A stretch of DNA of 46,759 nucleotides from Nocardia seriolae NBRC 15557 (GCF_007990715.1 NZ_BJWY01000048.1:1-46759), one strand, 5' to 3'. Shown: positions 1 through 9,718, counted from the stretch's first letter. The notes: generated by a model not told the origin, from the letters alone. A program made the numbers and translations.

Positions 1-69
1 CGAGTAGTAAGGTGCGGCAAGCAAACAGTCGCCGGAGGCGGGTAACTTCGGCGTCGAGAGGGGTAGTCA

Positions 70-942
70 GTGCAGTTGACCACGAGCCCGGGGGACCAGG
101 GGAGTCCACCGTCGGCGTCACGGATGAATGCGGCCGTGGATTGGGCCAAGGGGTACTGGCAAGATCATCCGAAACGGTCGCTGGAAACCGGCGGCCGGAT
201 GATGACCATGGGTGTGTCCGCGGTCGCCGAGCTTTTCATCGCGATCTTTCGCCGCCGCTTCCCTTTCGGTGAGTTCATCAGGCAGTGCGCCTTCATGGCC
301 AATGTCGCCGCCGCGCCCACGCTGCTGGTCGCGATTCCGATCGGCGTGATCGTCTCCATCCAGGTCGGCTCGGTCGCCGGTCAGGTCGGCGCCACCTCGT
401 TCATCGGCGCGGCCAATGGCCTCGGCATCATTCAGCAGGGCGCGCCCCTGGTCACCGCGCTGATGATCGCGGGCGCGGTCGGTTCCGCCATCTGCGCCGA
501 TCTCGGCTCCCGCACCATTCGCGAGGAGATCGACGCCATGAAGGTGATGGGCGTGGATCCCATGCGCCGCCTGGTGGCCCCGCGTCTGGGCGCAGCCATG
601 CTGGTGTCCGTACTGCTGTGCGGCTTCGTGGTTTTCGTCGGCTTCCTGACCGGCTACATCTTCAATATCTTCGTCCAGAACGGCGCTCCGGGCTCCTACA
701 TCGGAACCTTCGCGTCCTTCGCGATCACCACCGATCTGGTTGTGGCGCTGCTCAAGTCGCTGATCTACGGCCTGCTCGCGGCGATCATCGCCTGCGATGC
801 CGGGCTCAATGCCAAGGGCGGCCCGGGTGGTGTGGCCAACGCGGTGAACACCGCCGTGGTGATGTCGGCCGTCATGCTCTTCGGCGTCAATCTGATCATC
901 ACGCAGCTGTACAACTCCCTGTTCCCGCCCCAGGTGGTCTGA
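70..942 (+). CDS. yrbEA: YrbE/MlaE-type permease, first subunit of a Mce lipid importer
   Basis: Integral membrane permease subunit, 290 residues, the usual length for YrbE proteins. It pairs with YrbEB to form the transmembrane core of a Mce ABC importer for lipids or sterols. Several hydrophobic segments are visible. The cytoplasmic coupling motif is clear: REEIDAMKVMGVDPM, the EExDAxxxxGxxP signature of the MlaE family. The GTG start at 70 has an AGAGGGG ribosome site 8 bases upstream; the ATG at 124 is a weaker alternative. The next gene begins 3 bases after the stop. The partner ATPase (MceG) is not in this window, as is usual because one copy serves several mce loci. The substrate cannot be read from the sequence. 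Confidence 0.93.
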   Translation: MQLTTSPGDQGSPPSASRMNAAVDWAKGYWQDHPKRSLETGGRMMTMGVSAVAELFIAIFRRRFPFGEFIRQCAFMANVAAAPTLLVAIPIGVIVSIQVGSVAGQVGATSFIGAANGLGIIQQGAPLVTALMIAGAVGSAICADLGSRTIREEIDAMKVMGVDPMRRLVAPRLGAAMLVSVLLCGFVVFVGFLTGYIFNIFVQNGAPGSYIGTFASFAITTDLVVALLKSLIYGLLAAIIACDAGLNAKGGPGGVANAVNTAVVMSAVMLFGVNLIITQLYNSLFPPQVV

Positions 943-945
943 GCC

Positions 946-1809
946 GTGTCAGCAACTTATGTACCGCCGCTGCTGCGGCCGCTTCGACGGATCAAGGGTG
1001 CGGCGGGTGCGCCGCGCGACTGGCTGGCCCGCATCGGCCACCAGGTCTTCTTCTTCCTGCGTTCGCTCGGCTCCATGCCGCTGGCATTGAAGCAGTACCC
1101 CAAGGAAGTCTGGCGGCTGCTGTCCGACGTCACCTGGGGCAACGGCAATCTCGTGGTCGGTGGCGGCACCATCGGCGTGGTGCTGATCCTGTCGGCGTTC
1201 GGCGGCATGACCGTCGCCATCCAGGGCTACACCTCGCTGAACCTGCTCGGCCTGAGCCCGTTGACGGGTGCGATCTCCGCGTTCGCGACCACCCGTGAGC
1301 TCGGCCCGCTGCTCGCGACCGTCGCCTTCGCCGCACAGGCCGGCTGCCGTTTCACCGCGCAGCTGGGCGCCATGCGCATCTCCGAGGAGGTCGACGCGCT
1401 GGAATCGGTTGCCATCCGGCCGCTTCCGTATCTGGTCAGCACCCGCATGATCGCGGCCATGATCGCCATCGTGCCGCTGTACTGCCTGGCGCTGCCGCTG
1501 GCGTACATCTCCTGCTCGCTGACCGTGGCATTGGTGGGCGGCACCGCGACGGGCACCTTCCAGCACTACTTCTATCAGTTCCTGATTCCCCACGATGTGC
1601 TGTACTCACTGCTGAAGGCGATCCTCTTCGTCGCGATCACCACGTTCATCCAGTGCTACTACGGGTTTTTCGCGTCCGGCGGCCCGGAGGGCGTGGGTGT
1701 GGCGGCCGGTCGCGCGATCAAGCTCTGCATCATCGCGGTCGTCTTCGCCGACCTGTTCATGACCTTGGCGATCTGGGGCGTCCACCCCGGCATCCGGATC
1801 TCGGGATAG
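946..1809 (+). CDS. yrbEB: YrbE/MlaE-type permease, second subunit
   Basis: Second permease subunit of the Mce transporter, 287 residues with multiple membrane spans. It carries the MlaE-type coupling motif SEEVDALESVAIRPLPY around residues 146-162. The start is GTG at 946, just after the yrbEA stop, so the two are translated together. A 12-base gap precedes mceA. It should form a heterodimer with YrbEA in the inner membrane and bind the shared MceG ATPase. The family call is secure; which of the several mce loci of such genomes this is cannot be told from sequence alone. Confidence 0.93.
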   Translation: MSATYVPPLLRPLRRIKGAAGAPRDWLARIGHQVFFFLRSLGSMPLALKQYPKEVWRLLSDVTWGNGNLVVGGGTIGVVLILSAFGGMTVAIQGYTSLNLLGLSPLTGAISAFATTRELGPLLATVAFAAQAGCRFTAQLGAMRISEEVDALESVAIRPLPYLVSTRMIAAMIAIVPLYCLALPLAYISCSLTVALVGGTATGTFQHYFYQFLIPHDVLYSLLKAILFVAITTFIQCYYGFFASGGPEGVGVAAGRAIKLCIIAVVFADLFMTLAIWGVHPGIRISG

Positions 1810-1821
1810 GGGGCGTACACG

Positions 1822-3315
1822 ATGCTTATCGATCCGAGTGGGCGCGGACCGACGATGCGGCAATTGCTCATCGCCGGGGTCTGCGGCCTCACCGTCATCG
1901 CCGTCGTGCTGGGCTTCCTGTTCGCCCGCTACCGCGGCTACTTCGTCGAAAAGGTCAATGTCACCGCGAATCTCACCACCACCGGTGACGGCCTGCCCGC
2001 CAACGCGGACGTGAAGTTCCGCGGCGTGCTGGTCGGCGCGGTCAAGGATGTGTCCGTGGCGGCCAAGGGAACCAAGCAGGAGGTGCACATCGAGATGAAA
2101 CCCGAGTACACCGACGGCATCCCGGCCAATGTCACCGCGCGCGTGGTGCCCTCCAACCTGTTCGCCGTCACCTCCGTCGAACTCGTCTATCCGGAGAACG
2201 GCGCCGATTCCACGCATCTGAAGGAGGGTTCGCAGATCGCCGAGGACACCTCGAAGGGCACCATCGCCCTGCAGGACACCCTCACCAAGGTCCGCGACAT
2301 TCTCGGCAAGATCGATCCGGTGCCGTTCGGGCGGGTGCTGGGCACGCTGTCCTACGCCCTGGACGGCAGCGGCCGGATGCCCGGTTCCAGCATCGAGCGC
2401 ATCGACCGCTGGCTCGAGCAGGTGCGCGGCTCGGTGCCGGATGTCGGTGGTTTCCTCGACGACCTGTCGTCCTCGATGCACGCGCTCAATCAGTCCGCGC
2501 CCGAACTCATGGGTGTGCTGAAGGATTCGGTCGAGACGGCCAAGACCATCTCCGACCGCCGTGCCGAGTTGACCGCGCTGCTGGCCGGCACCTCGAGCAC
2601 CATCGACAAGGTGAACGGGCTCTTCGCCCGCAACCCCAATGTCGGAAAGGACGTCACCACCGGCACCAGCACCCTGTTCGGCGCGCTGTCGGACAACCCG
2701 GACGCCATTCCGCTGTCCATCGCCAACCTCAACGATTCGGTCCGCAAGCTCAGCGGCGCCTTCGGCTGGGGTCCGCAGCAGCAGATGAAGTGGAACGTGG
2801 GCATCACGTTCACCCCGTACAAGCCCTACACCCGCGACGACTGCCCGCGCTACGGCGAGCTGGCCGCGCCCAGCTGCGGCACCGCGCCGCTCACCTCGGA
2901 TCCGGGCACGCTGCCGGAGTCCATGCGGCCCAGGGCCATCGACGCGGCCAAGGATCTGCCGTTGATGGGGACCCCGCCGCCGGGCTTCCCGCTCATCCCC
3001 GGCGTGACCGTCATCGGTACGCCCGAGGGCGCGCCGAAGGCCGACACCCAGCAGCCGGGCACCGACCCGCTCGCGGGTACGCCGCTGCAGGGCATGTTCC
3101 CGAATCTGCAACTCCCGGCCGCCCCGGCGAGCCAGCCGAATTCGGCTCCGGCCGGCAAGGACTCGGCACCGACCGGCAAGGACATCGCCTTCACCGGTGA
3201 CGACGCCATCACCGCCCTGCTGGGCCGGCGTCCGACCGCGGCCGAATACCTGCTGCTGAGTCCGATTCTGAAGGGTGCGACCGTGCAATTGAGTCAGAGC
3301 GGGGGCGGCCGATGA
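1822..3315 (+). CDS. mceA: MCE family protein MceA
   Basis: Substrate-binding subunit of the Mce lipid importer, 497 residues. An N-terminal membrane anchor (about residues 14-36) is followed by the MCE domain with its typical core around GDGLPANADVKFRGVLVG, then a long helical region predicted to form the periplasmic tunnel. The C-terminal part (about 370-470) is rich in Pro, Ala and Gly and holds repeated short elements such as PAGKDSAPTGKD, probably disordered. The stop overlaps the mceB start by 4 bases (ATGA). Assignment as the A paralogue rests on position directly after yrbEB and on its greater length. Confidence 0.92.
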   Translation: MLIDPSGRGPTMRQLLIAGVCGLTVIAVVLGFLFARYRGYFVEKVNVTANLTTTGDGLPANADVKFRGVLVGAVKDVSVAAKGTKQEVHIEMKPEYTDGIPANVTARVVPSNLFAVTSVELVYPENGADSTHLKEGSQIAEDTSKGTIALQDTLTKVRDILGKIDPVPFGRVLGTLSYALDGSGRMPGSSIERIDRWLEQVRGSVPDVGGFLDDLSSSMHALNQSAPELMGVLKDSVETAKTISDRRAELTALLAGTSSTIDKVNGLFARNPNVGKDVTTGTSTLFGALSDNPDAIPLSIANLNDSVRKLSGAFGWGPQQQMKWNVGITFTPYKPYTRDDCPRYGELAAPSCGTAPLTSDPGTLPESMRPRAIDAAKDLPLMGTPPPGFPLIPGVTVIGTPEGAPKADTQQPGTDPLAGTPLQGMFPNLQLPAAPASQPNSAPAGKDSAPTGKDIAFTGDDAITALLGRRPTAAEYLLLSPILKGATVQLSQSGGGR

Positions 3316-4355
3316 GCATTCGCAAACCGCTGATCGGCTTCGGCATCTTCGCCATCGTGTCGATCCTGGTGACCGCGGTCATCTGGAACACGCTGGCGCG
3401 CACCGTGAAGGGCGATACCAACACCTACTCCGCCACCTTCACCGATGTGCTCGGCCTGCGCGAGGGCGATGACGTCCGCATGGCCGGGGTGCGCGTCGGC
3501 AAGGTCGAGAAGATCGACCTGGACAAGAAGAACCAGGCCGCGGTGACCTTCATCGTGCAGCGCGACCAGACGATCTACGGCGACACCAAGGCGCTGGTCC
3601 GCTACCAGAACCTGATCGGGCAGCGCTACCTCGCGCTGGCCGAGCCGTCCAAGGACAAGCCGCACACCGGCGAGCACGTGGCGCTGAAGAACAACGGCTC
3701 GATTCCGCTGGAGCGCACCGAACCGTCGTTCGACGTCTCGGGTCTGCTCAACGGTTTCCAGCCGCTGTTCCAGGTGCTGCAGCCCGAGCAGGTGAACAAC
3801 CTGTCCAATACCCTCATCCAGGCCCTGCAGGGTGACGGAGTGTCGTTGAGCGCGTTCATCACCCAGGCCGCCGCGGTGGCCTCGGACTTCGAACGCCGCG
3901 ACGGCATCCTCTCCGACGTCATCTCCAACCTGTCGGGTGTGATGTCGGGCCTGGCCAAGCGCGGTGACGAGTTGGAGACGCTGGTGACCCAGACCCGCTC
4001 CCTGATCGGCGGCCTGTACGCGCAGGGTCAGTCGTTGCAGGCGTCCACGGTCCAGATCGCCGATGCCACAACGGCTCTGGTCGGCATGTTCGGTCAGATC
4101 CAGCCCAAGCTGGTGGCCGCGCAGGACTCCACCCAGTTGGCGCTGGCGCTGCTGCTGGCCAATGGCGCCAAGCTGGACCAGGCGGCGGTGGACCTGCCCG
4201 CGATTCTGGCCAATGTCGGCAAGTTCACCCAGAACGGCGCCTACGCCAACGCCTACATGTGCAGCCTCGACGTATCGCTCTACGGTGTCCTCTTCCCGCG
4301 CGGTCTGTTCTCGCAGATCGGCGGCAACTCCCACTCGGCGGTGTGCCGGCCATGA
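3312..4355 (+). CDS. mceB: MCE family protein MceB
   Basis: Second MCE subunit, 347 residues. A membrane anchor lies near residues 8-27, followed by an MCE domain with the motif LGLREGDDVRMAGVRVGKV around residues 49-67 and a long alpha-helical tail. It ends in a region with two cysteines (YMCSLDVSLYG and SAVCRP), typical of MceB C-termini, which may form a disulphide outside the membrane. It starts in an ATGA overlap with mceA and ends in an ATGA overlap with mceC, so the subunits are translationally coupled. It is expected to assemble with MceA and C-F into a hexamer. Confidence 0.92.
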   Translation: MSIRKPLIGFGIFAIVSILVTAVIWNTLARTVKGDTNTYSATFTDVLGLREGDDVRMAGVRVGKVEKIDLDKKNQAAVTFIVQRDQTIYGDTKALVRYQNLIGQRYLALAEPSKDKPHTGEHVALKNNGSIPLERTEPSFDVSGLLNGFQPLFQVLQPEQVNNLSNTLIQALQGDGVSLSAFITQAAAVASDFERRDGILSDVISNLSGVMSGLAKRGDELETLVTQTRSLIGGLYAQGQSLQASTVQIADATTALVGMFGQIQPKLVAAQDSTQLALALLLANGAKLDQAAVDLPAILANVGKFTQNGAYANAYMCSLDVSLYGVLFPRGLFSQIGGNSHSAVCRP

Positions 4356-5350
4356 TGTCGAAACTCAAGTCCCGTTTCCACGCCAATCGCAACTTCTGGC
4401 TCGGCGTGCTCGGCGTGGCGCTGATCGCCGCGCTGCTGCTCGGCTCGACCGCCTACAAGCAGATCGGCATCGGGCAGCAGAGCATCAAGGCCGAATTCGT
4501 GCAGACGGCCGGCATCAAGACCGGTGACAAGGTGGACGTCGCCGGCGTCAATGTCGGCACGGTCTCGGCCGCGGAGCTCGAGGGTGACCACGTGCTGATC
4601 ACCCTGAACGTCAAGAAGGACGTGAAGCTCGGCCCGGACGCCAAGGCGTCGATCAAGATGGCGACCCTGCTGGGCGCGCGCTACGTCGACCTGACGCCCG
4701 GTGACGGATCCGGGCTGAAGGGCAATCGAATCCCCAAGTCCAACACGGTGGTTCCCTACAACCTGGCCGACGTGGTGCAGGAGGGCACGCCCAAGTTCGA
4801 GGAGCTCGACACCAAGAAGCTGGCGGAATCGCTCGACCTGATCAACCAGCAGATGGGCGACACCCCGCAGATGACGGTGCAGGCGCTCGATTCCATCGGC
4901 GCGCTGGCCAAGACCATGAACAACCGCAAGGACCAGGTCGACCAGCTGCTCAAGGATCTGGACCGGGTCACCAGGATCCTCGGTGACAACCGCAACAGCC
5001 TGCTGCTGGTGATCACCCAGGGCCAGGCCATCGCCAACCGGGTGATGGAGCGCCAGGGCCTGCTCAAGAGCCTGCTGGACAATATCGCCACGCTCAGCGG
5101 TCAGCTGCAGCAGATCGGCGCGGCCAACGACAACAAGTTCGGGCCGACTCTGCAGCAGCTCAACACCATGGCCGACGGCCTGCAGAAGAACAAGGAAAAC
5201 CTGGATCGGCTGCTGTCGATCATGCCGCCGTCGATCCGGCAGTTCAACAATGCCTTCGGCAACGGCAATTACGGTGAGGTCGCGCTGCCCTGGCTGTTCC
5301 CGGACAACTGGTTGTGCTTCGCGCAGGTGAACGAGGGGTGCCACCAATGA
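4352..5350 (+). CDS. mceC: MCE family protein MceC
   Basis: Third MCE subunit, 332 residues. The start is ATG 4352, inside the mceB stop (ATGA overlap); an in-frame opening further upstream is not needed. A hydrophobic anchor lies at about residues 16-34 (FWLGVLGVALIAALLLGS). The MCE domain follows with TGDKVDVAGVNVGTV, then a helical coiled region rich in Gln, Asp and Leu. The C-terminus has Trp-Leu-Cys and a second Cys (NEGCHQ), a likely extracytoplasmic disulphide. It ends in an ATGA overlap with mceD. Confidence 0.92.
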   Translation: MMSKLKSRFHANRNFWLGVLGVALIAALLLGSTAYKQIGIGQQSIKAEFVQTAGIKTGDKVDVAGVNVGTVSAAELEGDHVLITLNVKKDVKLGPDAKASIKMATLLGARYVDLTPGDGSGLKGNRIPKSNTVVPYNLADVVQEGTPKFEELDTKKLAESLDLINQQMGDTPQMTVQALDSIGALAKTMNNRKDQVDQLLKDLDRVTRILGDNRNSLLLVITQGQAIANRVMERQGLLKSLLDNIATLSGQLQQIGAANDNKFGPTLQQLNTMADGLQKNKENLDRLLSIMPPSIRQFNNAFGNGNYGEVALPWLFPDNWLCFAQVNEGCHQ

Positions 5351-6477
5351 CATTGAATGTCGCAGTAGAGAAGAAGCGCCTGCTCGGCCGAATCGCCAAG
5401 GCCGCCATGATCGGCGCCGTGGGCCTCGCCGTCGGCTCCTGCTCCATCGTGCCGCTGGGGGTGAAGGACGCGGCCGGGCAGACCCAGCACTTCACCGCGG
5501 ACTTCCTCAATATCGCCGGCATGTTCGAGGGCAACCCGATCACCGTGCTCGGGCTCGAGGTGGGCAAGGTCGACAAGATCGTGCCCAAGGGCCAGTACGT
5601 CGAGGTCCACATGACCGTGGACAAGGGCGTGCAGATCCCGAAGAACGTTCAGGCCGCGCTGGTTTCACCGTCCATCGTGACCGACCGGCACATCGAGCTC
5701 ACCCCGCGCTACACCGGCGGTGACACCCTGGCCGACGGCGCGCACCTGACCACCCAGCAGACCAAGACACCGGTCGAGCTGGACACGATGATCAAGACCA
5801 TCGACAGCGTCGCGGCCGCCCTGAAGCCCGATGCGGTGAACCCGGACGGCAAGGGCATCGGTCCGCTGTCGGGTCGCGTGCTGTACCCGATGATGAACGG
5901 CAACGGCGAGAAGATGCGCGATGTGCTCAACTCGCTGTCCGGCGCGCTGAAGACCGGCGTCGACAACAAGGACGCCATCTCCACCATCATCATCAAGCTC
6001 AACGAGCTGACCAGCATGCTCGCCGACAATGACGATTCGGTGCGCGGCTTCAGCAACAAGATCACCCAGATGACCACGCTGCTGTCCGACCAGGCCCCGG
6101 GCCTGCAGGCCACGCTGGATCAGCTGAATGCCTTCCTGGCCAACACCAGTGGAGCGTTCTCGCAGTACTCCGATCAGCTCAACGGCACCCTGACCGGGCT
6201 CACCGCGGTCACCCAGCAGCTGCGCGACAATGCGGCCGGGGTGACCGAGATCGTCGACGTGGCGCCGCTGCTCATGCAGAACCTGGACAAGTCGGTGAAC
6301 CGGCAGAACAACTTCATCCGCCTGCACGGGCTGATCGGCACCTCGCTGTCGGGTGAGATCGTCAGCCTGTTCTGCGAGCGCATCCAGATGAAGTCGGACG
6401 GCTGCCGCACCGGCAAGATGGAAGATTTCGGACCCGCCTTCGGGCTGATGGCGGCGGTGCTGGGGATGACGAAATGA
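5347..6477 (+). CDS. mceD: MCE family protein MceD
   Basis: Fourth MCE subunit, 376 residues, starting at ATG 5347 in the mceC stop. Residues 20-38 (MIGAVGLAVGSCSIVPLG) look like a lipoprotein signal with a VGSC box rather than the plain membrane anchor expected of the D position. The MCE domain holds FEGNPITVLGLEVGKV. The long helical tail follows, with a Cys pair near the end (SLFCERIQ and SDGCRTG). It ends in an ATGA overlap with mceE. Naming is by order in the operon; lipidation is an inference from the box. Confidence 0.9.
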   Translation: MTLNVAVEKKRLLGRIAKAAMIGAVGLAVGSCSIVPLGVKDAAGQTQHFTADFLNIAGMFEGNPITVLGLEVGKVDKIVPKGQYVEVHMTVDKGVQIPKNVQAALVSPSIVTDRHIELTPRYTGGDTLADGAHLTTQQTKTPVELDTMIKTIDSVAAALKPDAVNPDGKGIGPLSGRVLYPMMNGNGEKMRDVLNSLSGALKTGVDNKDAISTIIIKLNELTSMLADNDDSVRGFSNKITQMTTLLSDQAPGLQATLDQLNAFLANTSGAFSQYSDQLNGTLTGLTAVTQQLRDNAAGVTEIVDVAPLLMQNLDKSVNRQNNFIRLHGLIGTSLSGEIVSLFCERIQMKSDGCRTGKMEDFGPAFGLMAAVLGMTK

Positions 6478-7589
6478 GTAATCGCCTACTGCGGGAACTG
6501 CGTTCGGGCCGCACGGCCCGGCGCGCGATCGTCGCCCTCGCGGTCTCCGCGACCGCCGTCGTCGCCTCCGGCTGCGGTGCCACGGTGGAGAGCCTGCCGC
6601 TGCCCAAGCCCGGCGCGGGCGGCGAGACCTACACGGTGCACGCGGCTTTCGACAATGCGCTGAACCTGCCCGATCAGGCCAAGGTCAAGATCGGTGGTTC
6701 CGACGTCGGCGTGGTCACCAAGATCACCACCAAGGACTTCAAGGCCAATGTGGACCTGGCCATCCGCAAGGACATCGAACTGCCCCAGGGCAGTACGGCC
6801 GAACTGCGCCAGGCCACCCCGCTGGGCGACGTCTTCGTGGCGGTGTCCATCCCCAAGGCCGTGCCCGGCGGGGAGCTGATCAAGGACGGCGGGCGACTCG
6901 ACAAGACCTCGGCCGGCGCCACCGTCGAAGAGCTGCTCATGTCGATCTCGTTGCTGTTCAACGGCGGCGGCATCGCCAACCTGTCCAAGCTGACCGCCGA
7001 GATGGACTCCATCGTCGGCGGTCGCGGTGAACAGCTCGGCCACGTCCTGACCCAGCTGACCAGCGTGATGGGCAGTCTCAACAAGAACAGCACGCGCATC
7101 GACGGCACACTGGCCGGATTCAGCGCGCTGGCCGACACCATCGAGGCCAACCACCAGCAGCTGGGCCAGGTGGCCGACAACCTGCCCGGCATGATCGGCG
7201 CCATCGCCGAGAACAACCAGGCCCTCGGCGATCTGCTCACCAAGGTCTCGACGACCAGTGCGGCCCTGGGCGATTACGCCAACACCACCTCCGACGCGCT
7301 GGCCAGCCTGCTCGACAATGTGGCGAAGCTGATGAACGCGCTCGCGCGCACCGATCAGTCGCTCGGGCCCGCACTCGATGCCCTGCACGAGATCCGGCCC
7401 AAGGCCGACGCCTCCTTCAAGGGCGACACCCTGGCCGTCGCGGGCACCCTCACCCTGCTCGATATCGGCCTGCTCACCGACCCGGCCAACAGCAAGTTCC
7501 CGGATCTCAAGGACCTCAACGACTTCGGGGGCAGCCTGATCCAGGTGCTGCAGATCATCTACGGCCGGGTCAACGGGGGGCACCGATGA
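6474..7589 (+). CDS. mceE: MCE family lipoprotein MceE
   Basis: Fifth MCE subunit and the usual lipoprotein of the set (Lpr type), 371 residues. The N-terminus has Arg-rich residues followed by a hydrophobic stretch and the lipobox VASGC, giving an expected lipidated Cys near residue 34. The MCE domain (PDQAKVKIGGSDVGVV) follows, then a long helical segment. The start ATG 6474 lies in the mceD stop, and the stop overlaps the mceF start by 4 bases. It probably tethers the hexamer to the outer face of the membrane. Confidence 0.92.
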   Translation: MSNRLLRELRSGRTARRAIVALAVSATAVVASGCGATVESLPLPKPGAGGETYTVHAAFDNALNLPDQAKVKIGGSDVGVVTKITTKDFKANVDLAIRKDIELPQGSTAELRQATPLGDVFVAVSIPKAVPGGELIKDGGRLDKTSAGATVEELLMSISLLFNGGGIANLSKLTAEMDSIVGGRGEQLGHVLTQLTSVMGSLNKNSTRIDGTLAGFSALADTIEANHQQLGQVADNLPGMIGAIAENNQALGDLLTKVSTTSAALGDYANTTSDALASLLDNVAKLMNALARTDQSLGPALDALHEIRPKADASFKGDTLAVAGTLTLLDIGLLTDPANSKFPDLKDLNDFGGSLIQVLQIIYGRVNGGHR

Positions 7590-8758
7590 ACTGGGTGAAG
7601 AGCCACAAGAATCTGGTCTCCAATGTCGCGCTGGTGGCCATCCTGCTGATCGGCGCGTCGTACCTGGCGATCAGCGTCATGCGGGTGAACCCGCTGCGCG
7701 AAACCTACCGGGTCACGGTCAATCTGGATCGTTCCGGCGGGCTGCAGGAGGGCAATGACGTGACCCTGCGCGGCTACCGCGTCGGCAAGGTCACCGACAT
7801 CAGGCTGATCGACAATGGCGCGGCCATCGCGGCCACCGCCGAGATCGACAAGAAGTACTCCATTCCCGCCGACACCCTGGTGGCGGTGGGCGCGCTGTCC
7901 GGCGCGGGCGAGCAGTACATCGACTTCCGCCCGAACTCCGAGCAGGGCCCGTACCTGCACGGCGGTTCCGTGGTGCAGTACGACCAGGCCAAGGTCAAGA
8001 CGCCGACCCCGGTGTGGCAGGTGCTCGACAATGCCAGCGTCCTGATCTCGCAGGTCGATCCGGACAAGTTCGGCACCATCCTGACCGAGCTGGACACCGC
8101 GCTGTCCGGCGGCCCGGATCAGCTGCGCTCCATGATCGACGCCATCAGCCTGGCCACCACCGGCCTGGACAATCTGCTGCCCCAGACCACCAATCTGCTG
8201 AAGAATCTGCAGACCATCGCCGGCACCACCTCGCTGGCGCAGCCGGATCTGGGTACGCTGACGCGTAATTTGGACCTGTTGTTCAATCAGTTCCACAATG
8301 CGAATGCCGAGCTCCAGAAGATCCTGGAGCAGGCGCCCGGCCAGATGCGGGACCTCGGCGCGGTGCTCGACCGCACCGCGGACCCGATGACCAGTCTGGC
8401 CGCCAATTTCGCGGCCATCACCAAGGCCGCGCAGTTGCGCGCCCCGGCGTTGCGGGCACTGTTCCCGGCGCTGGTGGTGGGTAGCTCCGCGATCGGTGTG
8501 CCCGCGCACGACGGCGAGTTCTACACCGTCGTCGACATCTGGCCGCGGTCGTTCTGCGACTACGTCACCAAGAAGGTCCGGCCCGATGTCGCCACCGATG
8601 CCACCTTCCCGAAATGGGCGGGCTACTGCCAGAATCCGCCGCAGGATCAGCAGATCCGCGGCTCGGGCAATGCCCCGCGACCGGACGTGCCGAACAATGG
8701 CGCGCTCCCGCCCGCCGGCTCGGATCCGAACGAACGGACCCTGCCGCCGATCAAGTGA
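7586..8758 (+). CDS. mceF: MCE family protein MceF
   Basis: Sixth and last MCE subunit, 390 residues. A membrane anchor lies at residues 12-32 (VSNVALVAILLIGASYLAI). The MCE domain has LQEGNDVTLRGYRVGKV, followed by helices and a C-terminal proline-rich tail after about residue 350. Two Cys (SFCDYV, GYCQNP) sit in the last 80 residues. ATGA overlap with mceE. After the TGA at 8756-8758 there are 90 bases before the associated protein, with no clear terminator, so transcription probably continues. Confidence 0.92.
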   Translation: MNWVKSHKNLVSNVALVAILLIGASYLAISVMRVNPLRETYRVTVNLDRSGGLQEGNDVTLRGYRVGKVTDIRLIDNGAAIAATAEIDKKYSIPADTLVAVGALSGAGEQYIDFRPNSEQGPYLHGGSVVQYDQAKVKTPTPVWQVLDNASVLISQVDPDKFGTILTELDTALSGGPDQLRSMIDAISLATTGLDNLLPQTTNLLKNLQTIAGTTSLAQPDLGTLTRNLDLLFNQFHNANAELQKILEQAPGQMRDLGAVLDRTADPMTSLAANFAAITKAAQLRAPALRALFPALVVGSSAIGVPAHDGEFYTVVDIWPRSFCDYVTKKVRPDVATDATFPKWAGYCQNPPQDQQIRGSGNAPRPDVPNNGALPPAGSDPNERTLPPIK

Positions 8759-8848
8759 GTGCCCGGCACGGCTCCGGTGCCCACCGGGCATACTCGCTGA
8801 CGAAACCTAGACGGTGCGTCCGCAGCGCACCGGGAAAGTGATCGATAC

Positions 8849-9703
8849 ATGACGGACGACGCTGCCCAGGACAAGAAAACCGAAGACGATTCCATCGCCG
8901 AGGCCGATGCCCAGGGCAGCGCCGAGACCGAGAAGATCGATGCCGTCGAGCATGAGACGGTGAAGATCGACACCGCGAAGGCGGAGAAGCCGGCCGAGGA
9001 AGCCGAGAAGCCCGCACCGGCAACCGAATCGGCAGCCACCGGGAAGTCGGCCCTGATGGCCGGGGTCGCGGTGCCGATGGTCGCGCTCATCGCGCTGGGC
9101 GTGCTGCTGGTCGCGGCCGTCGCCGCGGCGGCCGGGTTCTTCTGGCAGTCCCACACCCGCGCGAACGAACTCGACGAGCGCACCGCCCCCACCGAGGCGG
9201 CCTGCGGGTTCATGCGGGTCTTCGCGGCCTACGACGAGAAGTCCATGCCCGACTTCGCCGAACAGGTGAAGGCGCGGATCACCGACGGCAAGTTCAAGAA
9301 GAGCTTCGAGCCCGCGGCCACCGGCTTGCAGGAACTGCTGATCAAGCAGCACGCCAAGGCCACGCTGAACTTCCTGCACTGCGCCTACGAGACCGGCGAT
9401 GCCGACAAGGCGACCGTCCTGGTGAACGCGCTCCAGACCGCCAGTAACGATCTGCACAGTCAGCCGCTGGTGCTGCCGATCCCGGCCTTCGTCGAACTCG
9501 AGAAGAAGGACGGGAAGTGGCTGGTGTCCGACTTCCGCGCGGTCTACGGCGATGACAGCTCCATGGTCCCGGGTGCCGGGAACCCCGGTGGCGACGCCCA
9601 GCAGGGTATCCAGTCCTCCGGCCAGCCGACCCCGTCGGGCCAACCGGCTCCGTCCGGTCAGCCCGCACCGACGACCCCGGCGGCTCCCAAGCCGACCAAC
9701 TGA
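8849..9703 (+). CDS. Mce-associated membrane protein (Mam family)
   Basis: Accessory protein of the mce operon, 284 residues. Residues 1-65 are a charged, low-complexity cytoplasmic region rich in Glu, Ala and Lys. A single membrane span follows at about residues 68-95 (VPMVALIALGVLLVAAVAAAAG). The extracytoplasmic part has the alpha/beta fold typical of Mce-associated proteins, with two cysteines (EAACGFM, FLHCAY). The last 35 residues repeat a SGQPxP unit, probably disordered. Such proteins stabilise or couple Mce complexes in mycobacteria. The family call comes from topology and position; the exact role is an inference. Confidence 0.85.
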   Translation: MTDDAAQDKKTEDDSIAEADAQGSAETEKIDAVEHETVKIDTAKAEKPAEEAEKPAPATESAATGKSALMAGVAVPMVALIALGVLLVAAVAAAAGFFWQSHTRANELDERTAPTEAACGFMRVFAAYDEKSMPDFAEQVKARITDGKFKKSFEPAATGLQELLIKQHAKATLNFLHCAYETGDADKATVLVNALQTASNDLHSQPLVLPIPAFVELEKKDGKWLVSDFRAVYGDDSSMVPGAGNPGGDAQQGIQSSGQPTPSGQPAPSGQPAPTTPAAPKPTN

Positions 9704-9718
9704 TCTCGGCCGATCCAC

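Noticed and set aside
1606..3288. Long open frame on the minus strand opposite mceA.
   Set aside because: It is a shadow of high-GC codon use: low-complexity Arg/Gly/Val content, no start context, and opposite a certain gene.
9604..9690. SGQPxP repeat at the end of the Mce-associated protein as a DNA repeat of interest.
   Set aside because: A short Pro-rich low-complexity tail of this kind is common in exported actinobacterial proteins.
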